Origin: Rhodoferax sp. OV413
Lineage (GTDB): Bacteria; Pseudomonadota; Gammaproteobacteria; Burkholderiales; Burkholderiaceae_C
Reading direction: 5' to 3'
NCBI RefSeq assembly: GCF_900104385.1
Contig: NZ_FNJA01000002.1
Location: 620,001-684,000, forward strand
DNA: 64,000 bases
Part shown: in pieces, positions 47,101-57,005 of the stretch
Layout: every line of letters starts with the position of its first letter
Numbering within the stretch: the first letter of the stretch is position 1
Program-made: the position numbers and the translations under genes
Notes under the pieces: model-generated
The model's database searches: none
Told to the model about the DNA's origin: nothing
What the model saw: only the letters and a program-made list of their open reading frames with translations

Positions 47101-47330
47101 TGGCCTTCATCCTGGGCGTGCTGCCCCTGGTGCTGGGCAGCGGGGCCGGTGCCGGCGCCCAGAACGCGCTGGGCACGGCCGTGATCGGCGGCATGATTTC
47201 CGGCACCGTGCTGGCGATCTTCTTCGTGCCGGTGTTCTTTGTGCTGGTGCGCAGCATCTTCAAGGGCAAACCGGCTCCTGCCGCACCCGCATTGCCGCAG
47301 CCTGCGGCCACCATCCAAGAGGCACACTGA
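44169..47330 (+). CDS. RND efflux inner-membrane pump (MexB/AcrB type, HAE1)
   Basis: This 1053-residue proton-driven multidrug pump has the usual AcrB length. The start [20 protein letters not shown], the proton-relay [20 protein letters not shown] with paired Asp residues in TM4, [20 protein letters not shown], and the second repeat [20 protein letters not shown] are all present. It starts 18 bases after the adaptor gene. The hydrophobic HAE1 class fits solvents, antibiotics and detergents; substrates are not predictable. Confidence 0.96.
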   Translation: MARFFIDRPIFAWVLAIIVMLAGVLAINTLPIAQYPSIAPPAIAISANYPGASAKTLEDTVTQVIEQKMKGLDRLSYMASTSESSGSVTITLTFENGTDPDTAQVQVQNKLALATPLLPQEVQQQGVQVTKSASNFLAILAFTSEDGSMDGSDLSDYVAANVQEPLSRVEGVGDTTLFGSQYAMRVWLDPNKLNNFKLTPLDVKSAIQAQNAQVSAGQLGGLPAAQNQQLNATITSQTRLKTAAEFESILLRTQADGSQVRLRDVARIELGSESYGVVARYNGKPAAGLAIKLATGANALDTVRGVDARVEELSKFFPTGMKVQKPYDTTPFVRISIEEVIKTLVEAVVLVFLVMFLFLQNFRATLIPTIAVPVVLLGTFGVLAVFGYSINTLTMFAMVLAIGLLVDDAIVVVENVERVMTEEGLSPLEATRKSMGQITGALVGVALVLAAVFVPMAFFPGSTGVIYRQFSITIVAAMTLSVFVAMVLTPALCATLLKPVAKGHAMASTGFFGWFNRNFDRGNSRYQGVVRHMVGKGWRYMAAYAVIVAMVVFGFLKLPVGFLPDEDQGTLFGLVQLSPGAAQSRTLDVMKQVEHHFLEDQKDAVEGLFTVAGFSFAGSGQNAGLVFVRLKSWDQRATEALSVSGVAAKAGAFFATIRDAQVFAFAPPAVSELGNATGFDLMLQDRANLGHDALMQARNQLLGLLAQEDGLVAVRPNGLEDTPEFKLDIDAHKAGAMGLTMADINDTFSAAWGSSYVNDFIDKGRVKKVMMQADAQYRMLPEDINNWYVRNSAGSMVPFSAFSTASWSVGSPRLERYNGVPSVEILGMAKPGTASSGQALAIVEAAVAKLPPGIGYEWTGLSLQEKQSSGQTALLYGLSILIVFLCLAALYESWAIPFSVIMVVPLGVFGALLGAMLTWKMNDVYFQVGLLTTIGLACKNAILIVEFAKDLQAQGMGLVESAITAARLRLRPILMTSLAFILGVLPLVLGSGAGAGAQNALGTAVIGGMISGTVLAIFFVPVFFVLVRSIFKGKPAPAAPALPQPAATIQEAH

Positions 47331-47331
47331 T

Positions 47332-48744
47332 ATGAAAAAACGCAACTTCACCGTCCTGGCCTTGGCCTTGGCGCTGGCCGGCTGCAGCAGCCTGGCGCCC
47401 GACTACCAGCGCCCGGCAGCGCCCGTGCCCGCCAGCTTTGCCACCAGCAGCACAGCGCCATCTGGCGCGGCGGCGGCCGATATTGATTGGCGCAGCTTCT
47501 TTGCCGATGCGCGGTTGCAGCGCCTGATCGAACAGGCCCTGGCCAACAACCGCGACCTGCGGATCGCCGTGCTCAACATCGAGCAGGCGCGCGCCCAGTA
47601 CCGCATCCAGGACGCCAGCAGCTGGCCTACGGTGAACGCCAGCGGCAGCAATACCGCCGGCCGCACGCCGGCCAGCCTGTCGGGCACCGGGCAGGCGGTG
47701 GTGGGCCACCAGTACAGCGCGACCATCGGCTTCAGCGCCTACGAGCTGGACCTGTTTGGCCGTGTGCGCAGCCTGAACGCTCAGGCGCTGGAGAGCTTTC
47801 TGGCCACCGCCGAGGCCCGCCGCAGCACCCAGATCAGCCTGGTCGCCGAGGTGGCCAGCGCCTACCTGACCTGGGCGGCCGATGCCGAGCGCCTGGCGCT
47901 GGCGCAGCAAACCCTGCGCAGCCAGAGCGACTCGTTCGCGCTGACCCAGTGCAGCTACCAACTGGGCAATGCCTCGGCCCTGACCCTGCGCCAGCAGCAG
48001 ACCAGCGTGGACACGGCGCGGGTCGACGTGGCCCGCTACACCGGCCAGGTGGCGCTGGACCAGAACGCGCTGGCCTTGCTGGTCGGCGCGCCGGTGCCGG
48101 CCGATCTCGCGCCCACCAGCCTGGGCGACAGCCTGGGCCCGCTGGAAAACCTGCCCGCCGGCCTGCCGTCGGACCTGCTGCAGCGCCGCCCCGACATCCT
48201 GCAAGCCGAGCACCAGCTGAAGGCCGCCAACTTCAACATTGGCGCCATGCGCGCGGCTTTCTATCCGCGCATCAGCCTCACCGCCTCGCTGGGTTCGGGC
48301 AGCAACGAGCTGTCGAGCCTGTTCAAGGCTGGCTCGGGCAGCTGGAGCTTTGTGCCGCAGATCAGCCTGCCGCTGTTCGACGGTGGCAGCAACCAGGCGA
48401 ACCTGGACTACGCCACCATCGGACGTGACATCAACGTGGCAACCTACGAGAAGACCATCCAGACCGCCTTCCGCGAGGTAGCCGATGCGCTGGCCCAGCG
48501 CGGCACCCTGGGCGCCCAGCTGGAAGCCCAGCAGTCGCTGGTGGGCGCGACCTCCGAGTCGTTCCAGCTGTCGGACGCGCGTTTCCAGAAGGGCGTGGAC
48601 AGCTACCTCAGCGTGCTGGACGCGCAGCGCTCGCTGTACACCGCCCAGCAGACCCTGATCGGTACCCGTTTGTCACGCGTGTCCAACGCGGTCACGCTGT
48701 ACAAGGTGCTGGGTGGGGGCTGGACCGGCGAGTCTGCTATTTAA
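47332..48744 (+). CDS. RND efflux outer-membrane channel (NodT/OprM family)
   Basis: This 470-residue lipoprotein has signal [18 protein letters not shown] with lipobox ALAGC. Two OEP repeats follow, with [20 protein letters not shown] in the first and [20 protein letters not shown] at the junction. ATG 47332 follows the pump stop by one base. The last codons (Ser-Ala-Ile-stop) fall in the first bases of dispersed repeat copy 7, so the C-terminus may have been trimmed or set by the repeat. Confidence 0.94.
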   Translation: MKKRNFTVLALALALAGCSSLAPDYQRPAAPVPASFATSSTAPSGAAAADIDWRSFFADARLQRLIEQALANNRDLRIAVLNIEQARAQYRIQDASSWPTVNASGSNTAGRTPASLSGTGQAVVGHQYSATIGFSAYELDLFGRVRSLNAQALESFLATAEARRSTQISLVAEVASAYLTWAADAERLALAQQTLRSQSDSFALTQCSYQLGNASALTLRQQQTSVDTARVDVARYTGQVALDQNALALLVGAPVPADLAPTSLGDSLGPLENLPAGLPSDLLQRRPDILQAEHQLKAANFNIGAMRAAFYPRISLTASLGSGSNELSSLFKAGSGSWSFVPQISLPLFDGGSNQANLDYATIGRDINVATYEKTIQTAFREVADALAQRGTLGAQLEAQQSLVGATSESFQLSDARFQKGVDSYLSVLDAQRSLYTAQQTLIGTRLSRVSNAVTLYKVLGGGWTGESAI

Positions 48745-48798
48745 ATGAGAGCTGCTAGCGCAGGTGGAATGTGCGCCAGAGCCTCATTTTTTATAAAT
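48734..48798 (+). repeat. Copy 7 of the dispersed repeat, containing the efflux channel stop codon
   Basis: GCTATTTAAATGAGAGCTGC, then AGCGCAGGTGGAATGTGCGC, GAGCC and TTTTTTATAAA. The TAA inside GCTATTTAA ends the upstream reading frame. Confidence 0.8.
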
Positions 48799-48803
48799 CC
48801 TGC

Positions 48804-49637
48804 TCACCAGTTAGCGGGGTCAACTCGGTAGTAGCCGCAGAGTTCGCGGTACAGCGCCGGGTCGTAGGCGGCCAGTTCGGCGGCTTGCTCGAAGAACACC
48901 TCGGACACCACGGCAAAGAACTCGGCCGGGTCTTGCGCGCCGTAGTGGTTCAGCAGGCCGGGCTCGCCCGCATGGGCCTGGGCTTGCAGCCGGGCGTAGG
49001 CGGCGTTGAACACCTGTGACCAGCGCTGCGGGTCGGCGCCATGCGGGCGCAGCGGCGCTCCATTCGCCGGGCCGTTCTCCTGGTCCAGCTGGTGGGCGAA
49101 TTCATGGATCACCACGTTGCGGCCATCGTCGGCCACGGCCGCGCCTTCCAGCGTGTCCTGCCACGACAGGATCACCTGGCCTTGCGACCAGGATTCGCCG
49201 GCCAGCGCATGGCGTTGCTCCTGCTGCACGCCCGCGCCGTCGGTGCTGGCGCGCTGCACCGCGAACGCGCCGGGGTAGACCAGGATCTGCCGCAGATTGC
49301 GGTAGTAGCCGGTGGGCCGGTTCAGCAACAGCAGGCAGGCCTGGGCGGCGACCACCACCCGCATTTCTTCGGTGATCTGCAGCCCGGCGCAGCCCAGAAA
49401 GGCTTTTTCGGCGATGAATACCTGCATGTGTTTTTTCAGCTGCAGCTGCAGGTCTACCGGCAGGCGCCGCACCAGGGGCACGCGGCGGCGCAATATCTTG
49501 CGCCAGGCCGCCGGAAACACCTGCCCGCGCAGCTGCTGCCGGCGCCGCGCGACCCACCAGGCCGGCAGCCACCAGCCCAGCGCGCAGATGGCGGCCAGTA
49601 TCAGCAGGGCAATGAGGGTGGCGGTGGATGTGTCCAT
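48804..49637 (-). CDS. mtfA: MtfA-type zinc peptidase (M90 family)
   Basis: This 277-residue protein has an N-terminal membrane-spanning segment (TATLIALLILAAICALGWWL). A zinc peptidase domain follows with HEFAH (residues 178-182) in NVVIHEFAHQLD and a downstream AEFFAVVSEVFFEQ supplying the third ligand Glu. In E. coli MtfA binds and inactivates the glucose repressor Mlc; whether that applies here is unknown. ATG 49637 is preferred to an upstream start that adds a polar stretch. Confidence 0.88.
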   Translation of the reverse strand: MDTSTATLIALLILAAICALGWWLPAWWVARRRQQLRGQVFPAAWRKILRRRVPLVRRLPVDLQLQLKKHMQVFIAEKAFLGCAGLQITEEMRVVVAAQACLLLLNRPTGYYRNLRQILVYPGAFAVQRASTDGAGVQQEQRHALAGESWSQGQVILSWQDTLEGAAVADDGRNVVIHEFAHQLDQENGPANGAPLRPHGADPQRWSQVFNAAYARLQAQAHAGEPGLLNHYGAQDPAEFFAVVSEVFFEQAAELAAYDPALYRELCGYYRVDPANW

Positions 49638-49709
49638 AAAAATCGGTGCAGGCACTGCTAGCTGGGTGCCGGCTTGGCGTTTGCAATGCCGCTCCCCATA
49701 ATTCTGTCG

Positions 49710-50687
49710 ATGCACTATCCACCTGCTTTGACCCGCCGCCTATTGCTGGCTATGGCGGCGTGCACGCCACTGGGCCTGCGCGCGCAAGCCGCCGTGGTGG
49801 CCGATGAAACCTGGACCGACGCCACCCGCCAGCGCGCGCTGCCGGTCAAGATCCGCTGGCCGGCTACGCCGGGGGCTGTGTTGCCGGTGCTGCTGTACTC
49901 GCACGGCCTGGGCGGCTCGCGCGACGGCGGGGCGGTCTGGGGCCAGGCCTGGGCGGATGCGGGATGCGTGGTCGTACACCTGCAGCACCCGGGCAGCGAT
50001 ACCGACGCGGCCCGCGCCGCAGGCCTGAACCGGGCCGCGCTGCGCAGCCTGGCCAGCGCGGAACAGCTGCGCCAGCGCCTGCAGGACGTGGTCTTTGTAC
50101 TGGACGAGATCGCCCGCCGCCAGCGTGCGGGCCAGGGCGCTTGGGCCCGTGTCCGGCCCGATGCGTTGGGCTTGGGCGGCCATTCCTTTGGCACCCACAC
50201 CACGCTGGGCATGGCAGGGCAAAGCTACCCCGGTTTCGCGGGCATGGACGAGCCCCGGCTGGCCGCCTTCATCGCCTTGTCGCCCACCTTGCCGATGGCC
50301 GGCGACGCCACCCAGGCCTTTGCCCGCGTGACCCGCCCGCTGCTGGCGGTGACCGGCACGCGCGACGACGACGTGGCCGACATGGGTGCCACCCCGGAGC
50401 GCCGTCGCGCTGTCTTCGACGCCTTGCCGCCCGGCGGCAAGGCCCTGCTGGTGCTGCAGGATGCCGACCACATGACGCTGGGCGGCGGGGCTGGCGCGGC
50501 CAGACGCCCGCTGATGGAGGCCCGTCGCAACGAGTCCACCCGCGCCCAACAGCAGCGCCACCACGCGCTGCTGGCGCAAACCAGTACCGATTGGTGGCGC
50601 GCGCACTTGCTGGGCGATGCCGCTGCCCGGGCTCGGATGCTGCGTCCTGCGGGTTTGGCGGTGGGCGATGTCTGGCAGCAAAAGTAG
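49710..50687 (+). CDS. Exported alpha/beta hydrolase (dienelactone hydrolase/PAF-acetylhydrolase-like)
   Basis: This 325-residue protein has a signal peptide with adjacent Arg residues (MHYPPALTRRLLLAMAACTP). The hydrolase fold shows the oxyanion segment YSHGLGGSRDG, nucleophile S159 in GHSFGTH, acid in TGTRDDD and His in DADHMTLGG. Starts at 49674 (TTG) and 49686 (ATG) are also in frame; 49710 gives the best signal peptide. Substrate unknown. Confidence 0.82.
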   Translation: MHYPPALTRRLLLAMAACTPLGLRAQAAVVADETWTDATRQRALPVKIRWPATPGAVLPVLLYSHGLGGSRDGGAVWGQAWADAGCVVVHLQHPGSDTDAARAAGLNRAALRSLASAEQLRQRLQDVVFVLDEIARRQRAGQGAWARVRPDALGLGGHSFGTHTTLGMAGQSYPGFAGMDEPRLAAFIALSPTLPMAGDATQAFARVTRPLLAVTGTRDDDVADMGATPERRRAVFDALPPGGKALLVLQDADHMTLGGGAGAARRPLMEARRNESTRAQQQRHHALLAQTSTDWWRAHLLGDAAARARMLRPAGLAVGDVWQQK

Positions 50688-50860
50688 GGGGCGGGCGTCA
50701 AAGTGATAGCAATGACAACCGCCGCCCTGCCGACACGGTTTACAGGCATTTATTCACGTAAAGGCTGCTACAACTTGGGGTCGACCCTAGGGTAAAACGA
50801 GGGCACTGGGCGCAAGATTAACAGGCGGCGAAGGTATACAAAGTGCCCGTCGTGAACACC

Positions 50861-52294
50861 ATGTCAACAGACTGTGACCCCGGCAAGGCGCCCACCGGTT
50901 TGCTTTCAACGGAACCCGCCGGTTACCGCGAGGTTCGGCAGGCGGCCATATGCGTTTTGGTGTCGCTGGTGGTGTTTTTCGCGGCAGTGCCTTTTGCCAA
51001 AACGCCGCTGGTGCAGGCGTTTGCCTTCATCCCCATGTACGTGTCGGCCCTGGTGATTTGCGACCTGATCACCGCCGTGCTGCTGTTTGGCCAGTTCAGC
51101 GTGCTGCAAACGCCGGCACTGCTGGTCTTGGCCAGCGGCTACTTGTTCACCGCATCTGCCACCGTGGTCTATATGCTGATCTTTCCGGGGCTGTTTTCCC
51201 CGACCGGGTTGTTCGGCGCCGGCCCGCAGACATCTTCGGCGATGTACATGTTCTGGCACAGCGGCTTTCCGCTGGCGGTCATCGGCTACACCCTGCTGAA
51301 GGGCAAAAAAATCAAGCCCCGCAAGCTGCCGCTGCTGATACTGGCGTCGCCCCGTACCGCGATTGCCACCGCTGCGGTCGTGGTGCTCAGCGTGGTGGTG
51401 GGGTTCGGTATCTTCGCCACCTGGGGGCAGGCCTGGATTCCGATTTTCCTGAACGAACACCGCACCACCACCACCGGGCGCATGTTTTTGTTCGGCGTCT
51501 GGCTGCTCAGCCTGATCGCCCTGGTGGGGGTGTGGAAGAAGCGGCCGCATACCGTGCTCGATATATGGCTGCAGGTGGTCATGTGCGTGTGGCTGTTCGA
51601 CATTGCGCTGGCAGCACTGTTGAACTCCGGCCGCTACGACCTGGGCTGGTATGTCGGCCGGATCTACGGTTTGCTGGCTGCCAGCTTTCTGCTGGTGGTG
51701 TTGCTGGTGGAAGATCTGAAGCAGTACAAGCGCCTGTTCCAGCTCTCGGTCAAGCTCAGTGCGGCGAATACCGTCTTGGCCAATCTGGCACGGCATGACA
51801 GCCTGACGGGGCTGGCCAACCGGCGGTTTTTTGACGAGTACCTGGCCGAGCAGATCGCGATTGCGAACCGCTTCAACCGGCCCCTGGCGCTGATCCTGTG
51901 CGACATCGACCACTTCAAGAACTTCAACGACCACTATGGGCACCAGGAGGGCGACGCCTGCCTGAAGCGCATCGCCCGCGTACTCAAGTCCTGCTCGCGG
52001 CGCCCGGCCGATATGGTGGCGCGCTACGGTGGCGAAGAGTTCGCCTTCATCCTGCCCGACACCGATTTGCGCGCTGCGGCACGGGTGGCGGAAGAGGTCC
52101 GGGCCGAAGTCAGCCGCCTGGGGATCTCGCATGCCTATTCCTCGGCCGGGTCTTGCGTCAGCATCAGCAGCGGGGTGTCCGAACTGGTGTCGTCCATGAA
52201 GGCCACGCAGCTGATTTCTGCGGCGGACAATTTTCTCTATAAAGCCAAGGGCCAGGGCCGGAATCAGGTGGTCAGCACCTGGGCGAGCGTCTAG
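50861..52294 (+). CDS. Membrane diguanylate cyclase (MASE-type sensor plus GGDEF)
   Basis: This 477-residue protein has about eight transmembrane helices in residues 20-290, resembling the MASE4 sensor domain. A short helix and a GGDEF domain follow. The active site is GGEEF (390-394), and the inhibitory site RPAD (381-384) is correctly placed five residues upstream, so it should make cyclic di-GMP under product feedback. ATG 50861 is chosen over a GTG at 50843. The upstream 173 bases hold a GGGTCGACCC palindrome but no obvious gene. Confidence 0.88.
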   Translation: MSTDCDPGKAPTGLLSTEPAGYREVRQAAICVLVSLVVFFAAVPFAKTPLVQAFAFIPMYVSALVICDLITAVLLFGQFSVLQTPALLVLASGYLFTASATVVYMLIFPGLFSPTGLFGAGPQTSSAMYMFWHSGFPLAVIGYTLLKGKKIKPRKLPLLILASPRTAIATAAVVVLSVVVGFGIFATWGQAWIPIFLNEHRTTTTGRMFLFGVWLLSLIALVGVWKKRPHTVLDIWLQVVMCVWLFDIALAALLNSGRYDLGWYVGRIYGLLAASFLLVVLLVEDLKQYKRLFQLSVKLSAANTVLANLARHDSLTGLANRRFFDEYLAEQIAIANRFNRPLALILCDIDHFKNFNDHYGHQEGDACLKRIARVLKSCSRRPADMVARYGGEEFAFILPDTDLRAAARVAEEVRAEVSRLGISHAYSSAGSCVSISSGVSELVSSMKATQLISAADNFLYKAKGQGRNQVVSTWASV

Positions 52295-52318
52295 GCCCGG
52301 TAGGCCAGAGAAACCTGT

Positions 52319-52384
52319 TTTGCTATATTTAAAGTAGCATGTTGCGTTGATCCTGCCTGCGCCAGAGCCCTGTTTTGCTTAAAT
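52319..52384 (+). repeat. Copy 8 of the dispersed repeat
   Basis: GCTATATTTAAAGTAGCATG, then GCGTTGATCCTGCCTGCGCC, GAGCC and TTTTGCTTAAA. It lies between the diguanylate cyclase and the AraC gene. Confidence 0.75.
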
Positions 52385-52503
52385 CTGGGCGGCAGCACCC
52401 TGGCACCCCCGGCTTTGCAGGATTGTTGGCGATGTTTGCCCGATTCTCCGGGATGGCGGCAAAAGGGCAGACAAGCGCGGGCCAGATGCGTAAGCTTGGT
52501 TCC

Positions 52504-53463
52504 ATGCTGACATCCACCCCCCAGGCACTGCGCGACGAACGGTCTGCCAACCCATTGCAGGCCACGGTCATGCGGGCCGAACTGGCCGCCCTGATCGACC
52601 GCTTCACCGGCACCGACGGCGCCCACGCGACGCTGATTCCGCGCCTGACCCTGGCCCGGATTTCGCACAGCCAGCATCCGGTGCACACGGTGTACGAGCC
52701 GGCCTTCTGCGTGCTGGCGCAAGGCAGCAAGCGGGTGCTGCTGGGCGACGAGGTCTACGTGTACGACAGCAACCACTACCTGGTGGTTGGGCAGAACCTG
52801 CCGGTGGCCGGCCAGGTTGTCGACGCATCGCCCGAGGCGCCATACCTGAGCATGCGGCTGTTCTTTGACGTCAAGGACATTGCCGCACTGGCGCTGGACC
52901 TGCAGCTCGGCCAAGCCTTTCCCGCGCGGGCCTCGCAGCGCGGGATCTTCACCGGCACGCTGTCCGCCACGCTGCTGGACCCGCTGCTGCGCCTGGTCAA
53001 GCTGCTGGATACGCCCGAGGAAGTGGCCGCGCTGGCGCCGCTGATCACCCGCGAGATCCTGTATCGCCTGCTGAAGTCGCCCGACGGCTGGCGCCTGGTG
53101 CAGATGGCCATGGTGGACAGCCACAGCCAGCGTATCGCCCAGGCCATCAGCCTGCTGTCGCAGCGCTACCAGGAGCCGCTGCGCGTCGACGAGCTGGCCA
53201 ACGAGGTGCACATGAGCGTGTCCTCGCTGCACCAGCATTTCAAGGCCGTCACCGCGATGAGCCCGCTGCAGTTCCAGAAGCAGCTGCGCCTGCAGGAGGC
53301 ACGCCGCATCATGATCAGCGAGCACCTGGACGCCGCCGCCGCGGGCCACCGCGTCGGCTACGAGAGCCAGTCGCAGTTCAACCGCGAATACAGCCGCTTC
53401 TTCGGCTCGCCGCCCGTGCGCGACGTCAAGCGTCTGCGCGAACAACAGCTAAGCCGGGCTTAG
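52504..53463 (+). CDS. AraC-family transcriptional regulator
   Basis: This 319-residue protein has an N-terminal AraC-type cupin domain (HTVYEPAFCVLAQGSKRVLL near residue 60). Two C-terminal helix-turn-helix motifs are LRVDELANEVHMSVSSLHQH and AAAGHRVGYESQSQFNREYS. ATG 52504 gives the family length; longer in-frame openings reach into repeat copy 8. It probably controls the next three genes in the same direction. Confidence 0.88.
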   Translation: MLTSTPQALRDERSANPLQATVMRAELAALIDRFTGTDGAHATLIPRLTLARISHSQHPVHTVYEPAFCVLAQGSKRVLLGDEVYVYDSNHYLVVGQNLPVAGQVVDASPEAPYLSMRLFFDVKDIAALALDLQLGQAFPARASQRGIFTGTLSATLLDPLLRLVKLLDTPEEVAALAPLITREILYRLLKSPDGWRLVQMAMVDSHSQRIAQAISLLSQRYQEPLRVDELANEVHMSVSSLHQHFKAVTAMSPLQFQKQLRLQEARRIMISEHLDAAAAGHRVGYESQSQFNREYSRFFGSPPVRDVKRLREQQLSRA

Positions 53464-53565
53464 CCAAGCTCTCCGCCATCCTCCATTGGCCCCGCTTGCG
53501 GCAGGCCCGGGGAGCGTGCGGCCCATTTTTCGCCTCAACCCCATCGCAGCACACCAGGAGAAACC

Positions 53566-54030
53566 ATGCAAAACGACACCCTAGAACAACGCATCCAGAA
53601 ACTCGAAGACAAGTCCGCTCTCAAAGCGCTGGTCGACACCTTCTCCAACCTCGCGGACCAGAAAGACCTGGCCGCCCAGGCACTGCTGTTTACCGAAGAT
53701 GCCGTTGTCGACACCTACTTTGAAGGCCAGCTGTTTGCCTCGCTCAAAGGGCGCCAGCAGATCCAGGAAACCTTTACCGCCTTCCTGGCCAATGTCCAGA
53801 CCGGCTACCACCTCAACGGCCAACATACGGCCGAGCTGGATGGCGATAGCGCAACGGCGGTCCACTACTGTCTGGTGGACCTCGTCCATACCGTGAACGG
53901 CACGAAGAGCAGGAACTCCAATGGCGTGCGCTACAACGACGAATACGTGCGCCAGGACGGCCAATGGCTGATCTCGAAGCGGACTGCCCATTTCGCCTGG
54001 CGCGACCAGCAGGCCATGGGCCAGGTTTGA
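53566..54030 (+). CDS. SnoaL-like/NTF2-fold protein
   Basis: This 154-residue protein has the NTF2-like cone fold of the SnoaL_4 group: LVDTFSNLADQKDLAAQALL at the start, LFASLKGRQQIQETFTAFLA, and RQDGQWLISKRTAHFAWRD near the end. It could be a small isomerase, hydratase or binding protein. AGGAG precedes the ATG. Function unknown, but co-location with AraC, MFS and cupin genes is noted. Confidence 0.85.
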   Translation: MQNDTLEQRIQKLEDKSALKALVDTFSNLADQKDLAAQALLFTEDAVVDTYFEGQLFASLKGRQQIQETFTAFLANVQTGYHLNGQHTAELDGDSATAVHYCLVDLVHTVNGTKSRNSNGVRYNDEYVRQDGQWLISKRTAHFAWRDQQAMGQV

Positions 54031-54089
54031 GCCACAACAGTGGCCCTAGGAAAGCAAATGCAAAAACGCAAACCGGGCTGGAAACTGCC

Positions 54090-55526
54090 ATGAAGCCACC
54101 CCTCCCCGATCCAGCCCAGCATGTCGTTCGCCGCGGACCCTTGCTGGCCATCATCCTCACCAGCTACCTGATGATCGTGCTCGACATCTCCATCGTGATC
54201 ACGGCGCTGCCGAAGATCCGCGAGAGCCTGGGCTTCACCGTCACCGGCCTGTCCTGGGTGCAGAACGCCTACACACTGACCTTTGGCGGCCTGCTATTGC
54301 TGGGCGCCCGGGCCGGCGACATCCTGGGGCGGCGCGCCATGTTCATCGCGGGGTTGGCGCTGTTCACCCTGGCGTCGATGGTGATCGGGCTGGCGGCTTC
54401 TCCGGCCTGGCTGGTGGGGGCGCGCGCGGTGCAGGGCGTGGGTGCGGCCATCCTGGCGCCGTCCACGCTGGCGCTGCTGTCGACCAACTTCGCAGAAGGG
54501 CCGGAGCGCACCCGGGCGCTCGGCTTCTACGGCGCCACGGCCGGCATCAGCGCCAGCGTAGGCCTGGTGCTGGGCGGCATCCTGGCCGACTTGGTTTCCT
54601 GGCGCGTCGGCTTCTTTTTGAATCTGCCGATTGGCCTGGCACTGATCTGGGCCGCGCGCAAATACATCGTCGAGACGCCGCGCAGTTCGGGTGAGTTGGA
54701 CCTGGTGGGTGCGGTCTGCTCCACGCTGGGCATGGGGGCGCTGGTCTACGGCCTGGTCCATGCCGCCAGCGCTGGCTGGGGTGATGTGTGGACGGTCGGT
54801 CCGCTGGTTGTCGGCATCGCCGCGCTGGCCTTGTTTGTGTTCAACGAATCCCGGGCGCGCCAGCCCATCCTGCCGCTGCACCTGTTCGCCAGCCGCGAAC
54901 GCACCGGCGCATTGGCGGGCCGTTTGCTGTTCCTGGGCGGGATGGTCGGCTTCTGGTTTTACACCACCCAGTTCCTGCAGGAGGTGCTGGGCATGCGGCC
55001 GCTGCAGGCCGGCTTGGCCTTTCTGCCGACCACGGTGGTGAACTTCGCCGTGGCGCTGGCCGTGCCCCGCCTGTCCCAGCGCTTTGGCAATGCCCGGCTG
55101 CTGGCGGTGGGGCTGCTGGTCTCGGTGATCGGCATGGTCTGGCTGGGCCAGGTCACGGCCGACACGGTGTATCTCACGGGCGTGGCCTTGCCGATGCTGC
55201 TGGTCGGCGCGGGCCAGGGCGCAGCGCTCAGCCCGCTCACGATTGCCGGTGTGGCCGGGGTGGCGGCGGAAGACGCGGGTGCCGCCTCGGGCCTGGTCAA
55301 CGTGGCACACCAGCTGGGCGGCTCGCTGGGCCTGGCCGTGCTGGTGGTGGTGTTTGCCGCCGCCGGCCCGGGCAATACCGACACCCACACCCGGGTGGAC
55401 CTGGCGCACCGCATCGCCACCGCAATGTCTGCCGGCGCCGTGCTGTTGGGCCTGGCGCTGGCCGTGGTGCTGTTCTGCATTGTGCGGCGGTCGCCGCCGA
55501 TCCCATTGCCGGTGAAACCGGCCTGA
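54090..55526 (+). CDS. MFS drug transporter, DHA2 family
   Basis: This 478-residue protein has about 14 transmembrane helices. MFS motif A-like [17 protein letters not shown] follows TM2, [13 protein letters not shown] marks motif D1 in TM1, and the motif C region [19 protein letters not shown] lies in TM5. DHA2 members are proton-coupled efflux pumps. ATG 54090 is the only start that gives a normal N-terminus, though its ribosome binding site is weak. Confidence 0.9.
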   Translation: MKPPLPDPAQHVVRRGPLLAIILTSYLMIVLDISIVITALPKIRESLGFTVTGLSWVQNAYTLTFGGLLLLGARAGDILGRRAMFIAGLALFTLASMVIGLAASPAWLVGARAVQGVGAAILAPSTLALLSTNFAEGPERTRALGFYGATAGISASVGLVLGGILADLVSWRVGFFLNLPIGLALIWAARKYIVETPRSSGELDLVGAVCSTLGMGALVYGLVHAASAGWGDVWTVGPLVVGIAALALFVFNESRARQPILPLHLFASRERTGALAGRLLFLGGMVGFWFYTTQFLQEVLGMRPLQAGLAFLPTTVVNFAVALAVPRLSQRFGNARLLAVGLLVSVIGMVWLGQVTADTVYLTGVALPMLLVGAGQGAALSPLTIAGVAGVAAEDAGAASGLVNVAHQLGGSLGLAVLVVVFAAAGPGNTDTHTRVDLAHRIATAMSAGAVLLGLALAVVLFCIVRRSPPIPLPVKPA

Positions 55527-55545
55527 CAACTACGGAGTAATTTCC

Positions 55546-55980
55546 ATGATCACTTCTGAAAATTTATCCCCCATGGCGCCCAGTGTCCGCGTCACCCGCT
55601 GCGGGGCGCAGCCTTCCGGTGCTGGTCCGGCCGACTGGTTCAGCGGCACGGTGCGGGTCGATCCCCTGTTTGTGCCGACGGAGCCCGCGCGGGCCTCGGG
55701 GGCGCTGGTCATCTTCGAGCCCGGTGCACGCACCGCCTGGCATAGCCATCCGCTGGGCCAGACCCTGGTGGTGACGGCGGGCTGCGGCCGCGTGCAGCAA
55801 TGGGGTGGCCCGGTGGAGGAGATCCGGCCCGGCGATGTGGTCGAGATCCCGCCGGGTGTGCGGCATTGGCACGGCGCGGCAGCGGCGACCGCGATGTCGC
55901 ACATTGCCATCCAGGAGCTGCAGGACGGCAAGTCGGCCGACTGGTTCGAGAAGGTGGCCAACGAACCGTCAGCTTGCTGA
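55546..55980 (+). CDS. Cupin-domain protein
   Basis: This 144-residue single-domain cupin has motif 1 with [20 protein letters not shown] (ligand His residues and a Gln in place of the usual Glu region) and motif 2 [17 protein letters not shown]. It resembles small cupins of the mandelonitrile lyase-like group. It starts 19 bases after the MFS gene. Enzyme activity is not established. Confidence 0.85.
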   Translation: MITSENLSPMAPSVRVTRCGAQPSGAGPADWFSGTVRVDPLFVPTEPARASGALVIFEPGARTAWHSHPLGQTLVVTAGCGRVQQWGGPVEEIRPGDVVEIPPGVRHWHGAAAATAMSHIAIQELQDGKSADWFEKVANEPSAC

Positions 55981-55983
55981 CTG

Positions 55984-56046
55984 TTTGCTATATTTTAAGT
56001 AGCGTGCTGCGCAGGTAGTAAATGCGCTAGAGCCACTTTTTTATCA
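55984..56046 (+). repeat. Copy 9 of the dispersed repeat
   Basis: GCTATATTTTAAGTAGCGTG, then GCGCAGGTAGTAAATGCGC, AGAGCC and TTTTTTATCA. It begins directly after the cupin stop and ends next to the hutG stop, so it lies between convergent genes. Confidence 0.8.
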
Positions 56047-56054
56047 GATAGTGT

Positions 56055-56858
56055 CTAACGTGCGCCTTGCTGCGCAAACGCCAGCGCCGCTTCCACCATG
56101 CGCTGCAAATGCGGCTGGATGCGGGCCGCCACCTCGGGCAGGTAGTCGAAGGGCAGGGCTTCCTGCATGTAGCTGCACTGCGTCATCTCCAGCTGGATGG
56201 CGTGGATGTTTTGCGCGGGCTGGCCGTACTGGCGGGTGATGTAGCCGCCTTTGAAGCGGCCGTTCAGCACCGCGGTGTGGCCGGGCGCGGATTCGGCAAT
56301 CGCCAGCAGCGTGGCCGCCATCGCCGGGTCGCAGCTGGTGCCGTTGCCGCTGCCCAGGTTCAGGTCGGGCAGCTTGCCTTCAAAGAAGCGCGGCAGCACG
56401 GAGCGGATCGAATGCGCGTCCCACAGCACGGCTTTGCCATGCACGGATTTCAGCCGCGCCAGCTCGGCCTGCAGCTGCTGGTGGTAGGGCTGCCAAAGGT
56501 TGTCGCGGCGCTCGGCGATTTCGGCCTCACTGGGCACGTCCTGCGGGTCGCGGTATAGCGGCAGGTTGTCGAAGTCGTCCACCGGACACAGTCCGGTGAC
56601 GCTCTGGCCCGGGTACAGGCTGGCGCCCGAGGGATCGCGGTTCAGGTCGATCACGTAGCGCGAATGGGTGGCTATCAGCAGCGAGGCGCCGAGGGCCTTG
56701 GCGAAGTCGTACAGGCGCTCCAGGTGCCAGTCGGTGTCGGGCACCTGCTGGGCGCTGTCGGTCAGGCGCGCGGCCAGGGCGGGCGGCACGTAGGTGCCGA
56801 CGTGGGGCATGGAGATCAGCAGCGGCTGGCTGCCTTGGTGGAAGCGGAAGGCTTGCAT
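56055..56858 (-). CDS. hutG: N-formylglutamate deformylase
   Basis: This 267-residue enzyme hydrolyses N-formylglutamate to glutamate and formate, the last step of the five-step histidine pathway. Typical segments are LLISMPHVGTYVPPAL, DWHLERLYDFAKALGASLL, VIDLNRDP and VLWDAHSIRSVLPRFF. It pairs with hutF, found 1.5 kb away, and both are needed for this version of the pathway. Confidence 0.94.
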   Translation of the reverse strand: MQAFRFHQGSQPLLISMPHVGTYVPPALAARLTDSAQQVPDTDWHLERLYDFAKALGASLLIATHSRYVIDLNRDPSGASLYPGQSVTGLCPVDDFDNLPLYRDPQDVPSEAEIAERRDNLWQPYHQQLQAELARLKSVHGKAVLWDAHSIRSVLPRFFEGKLPDLNLGSGNGTSCDPAMAATLLAIAESAPGHTAVLNGRFKGGYITRQYGQPAQNIHAIQLEMTQCSYMQEALPFDYLPEVAARIQPHLQRMVEAALAFAQQGAR

Positions 56859-57005
56859 GGAGGTTCCTTGGACGGTGTGAAGTTTGGGCCTGCAGGGGGG
56901 CTAGGCATCCGGGTAAATTCGAGGCATGGCGGTCGCCGGCGCACGCGACAATAATCTGCTTATCCACGGCGCTACATTTTTCAGCAGGTTCGCGTGCTGG
57001 CTTCC

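Noticed and set aside
50778-50787. GGGTCGACCC palindrome before the MASE-type cyclase as another copy of the 7109 operator
   Set aside because: Only the GGG/CCC ends match AGGGTTAACCCT; the centre differs and there is a single site.
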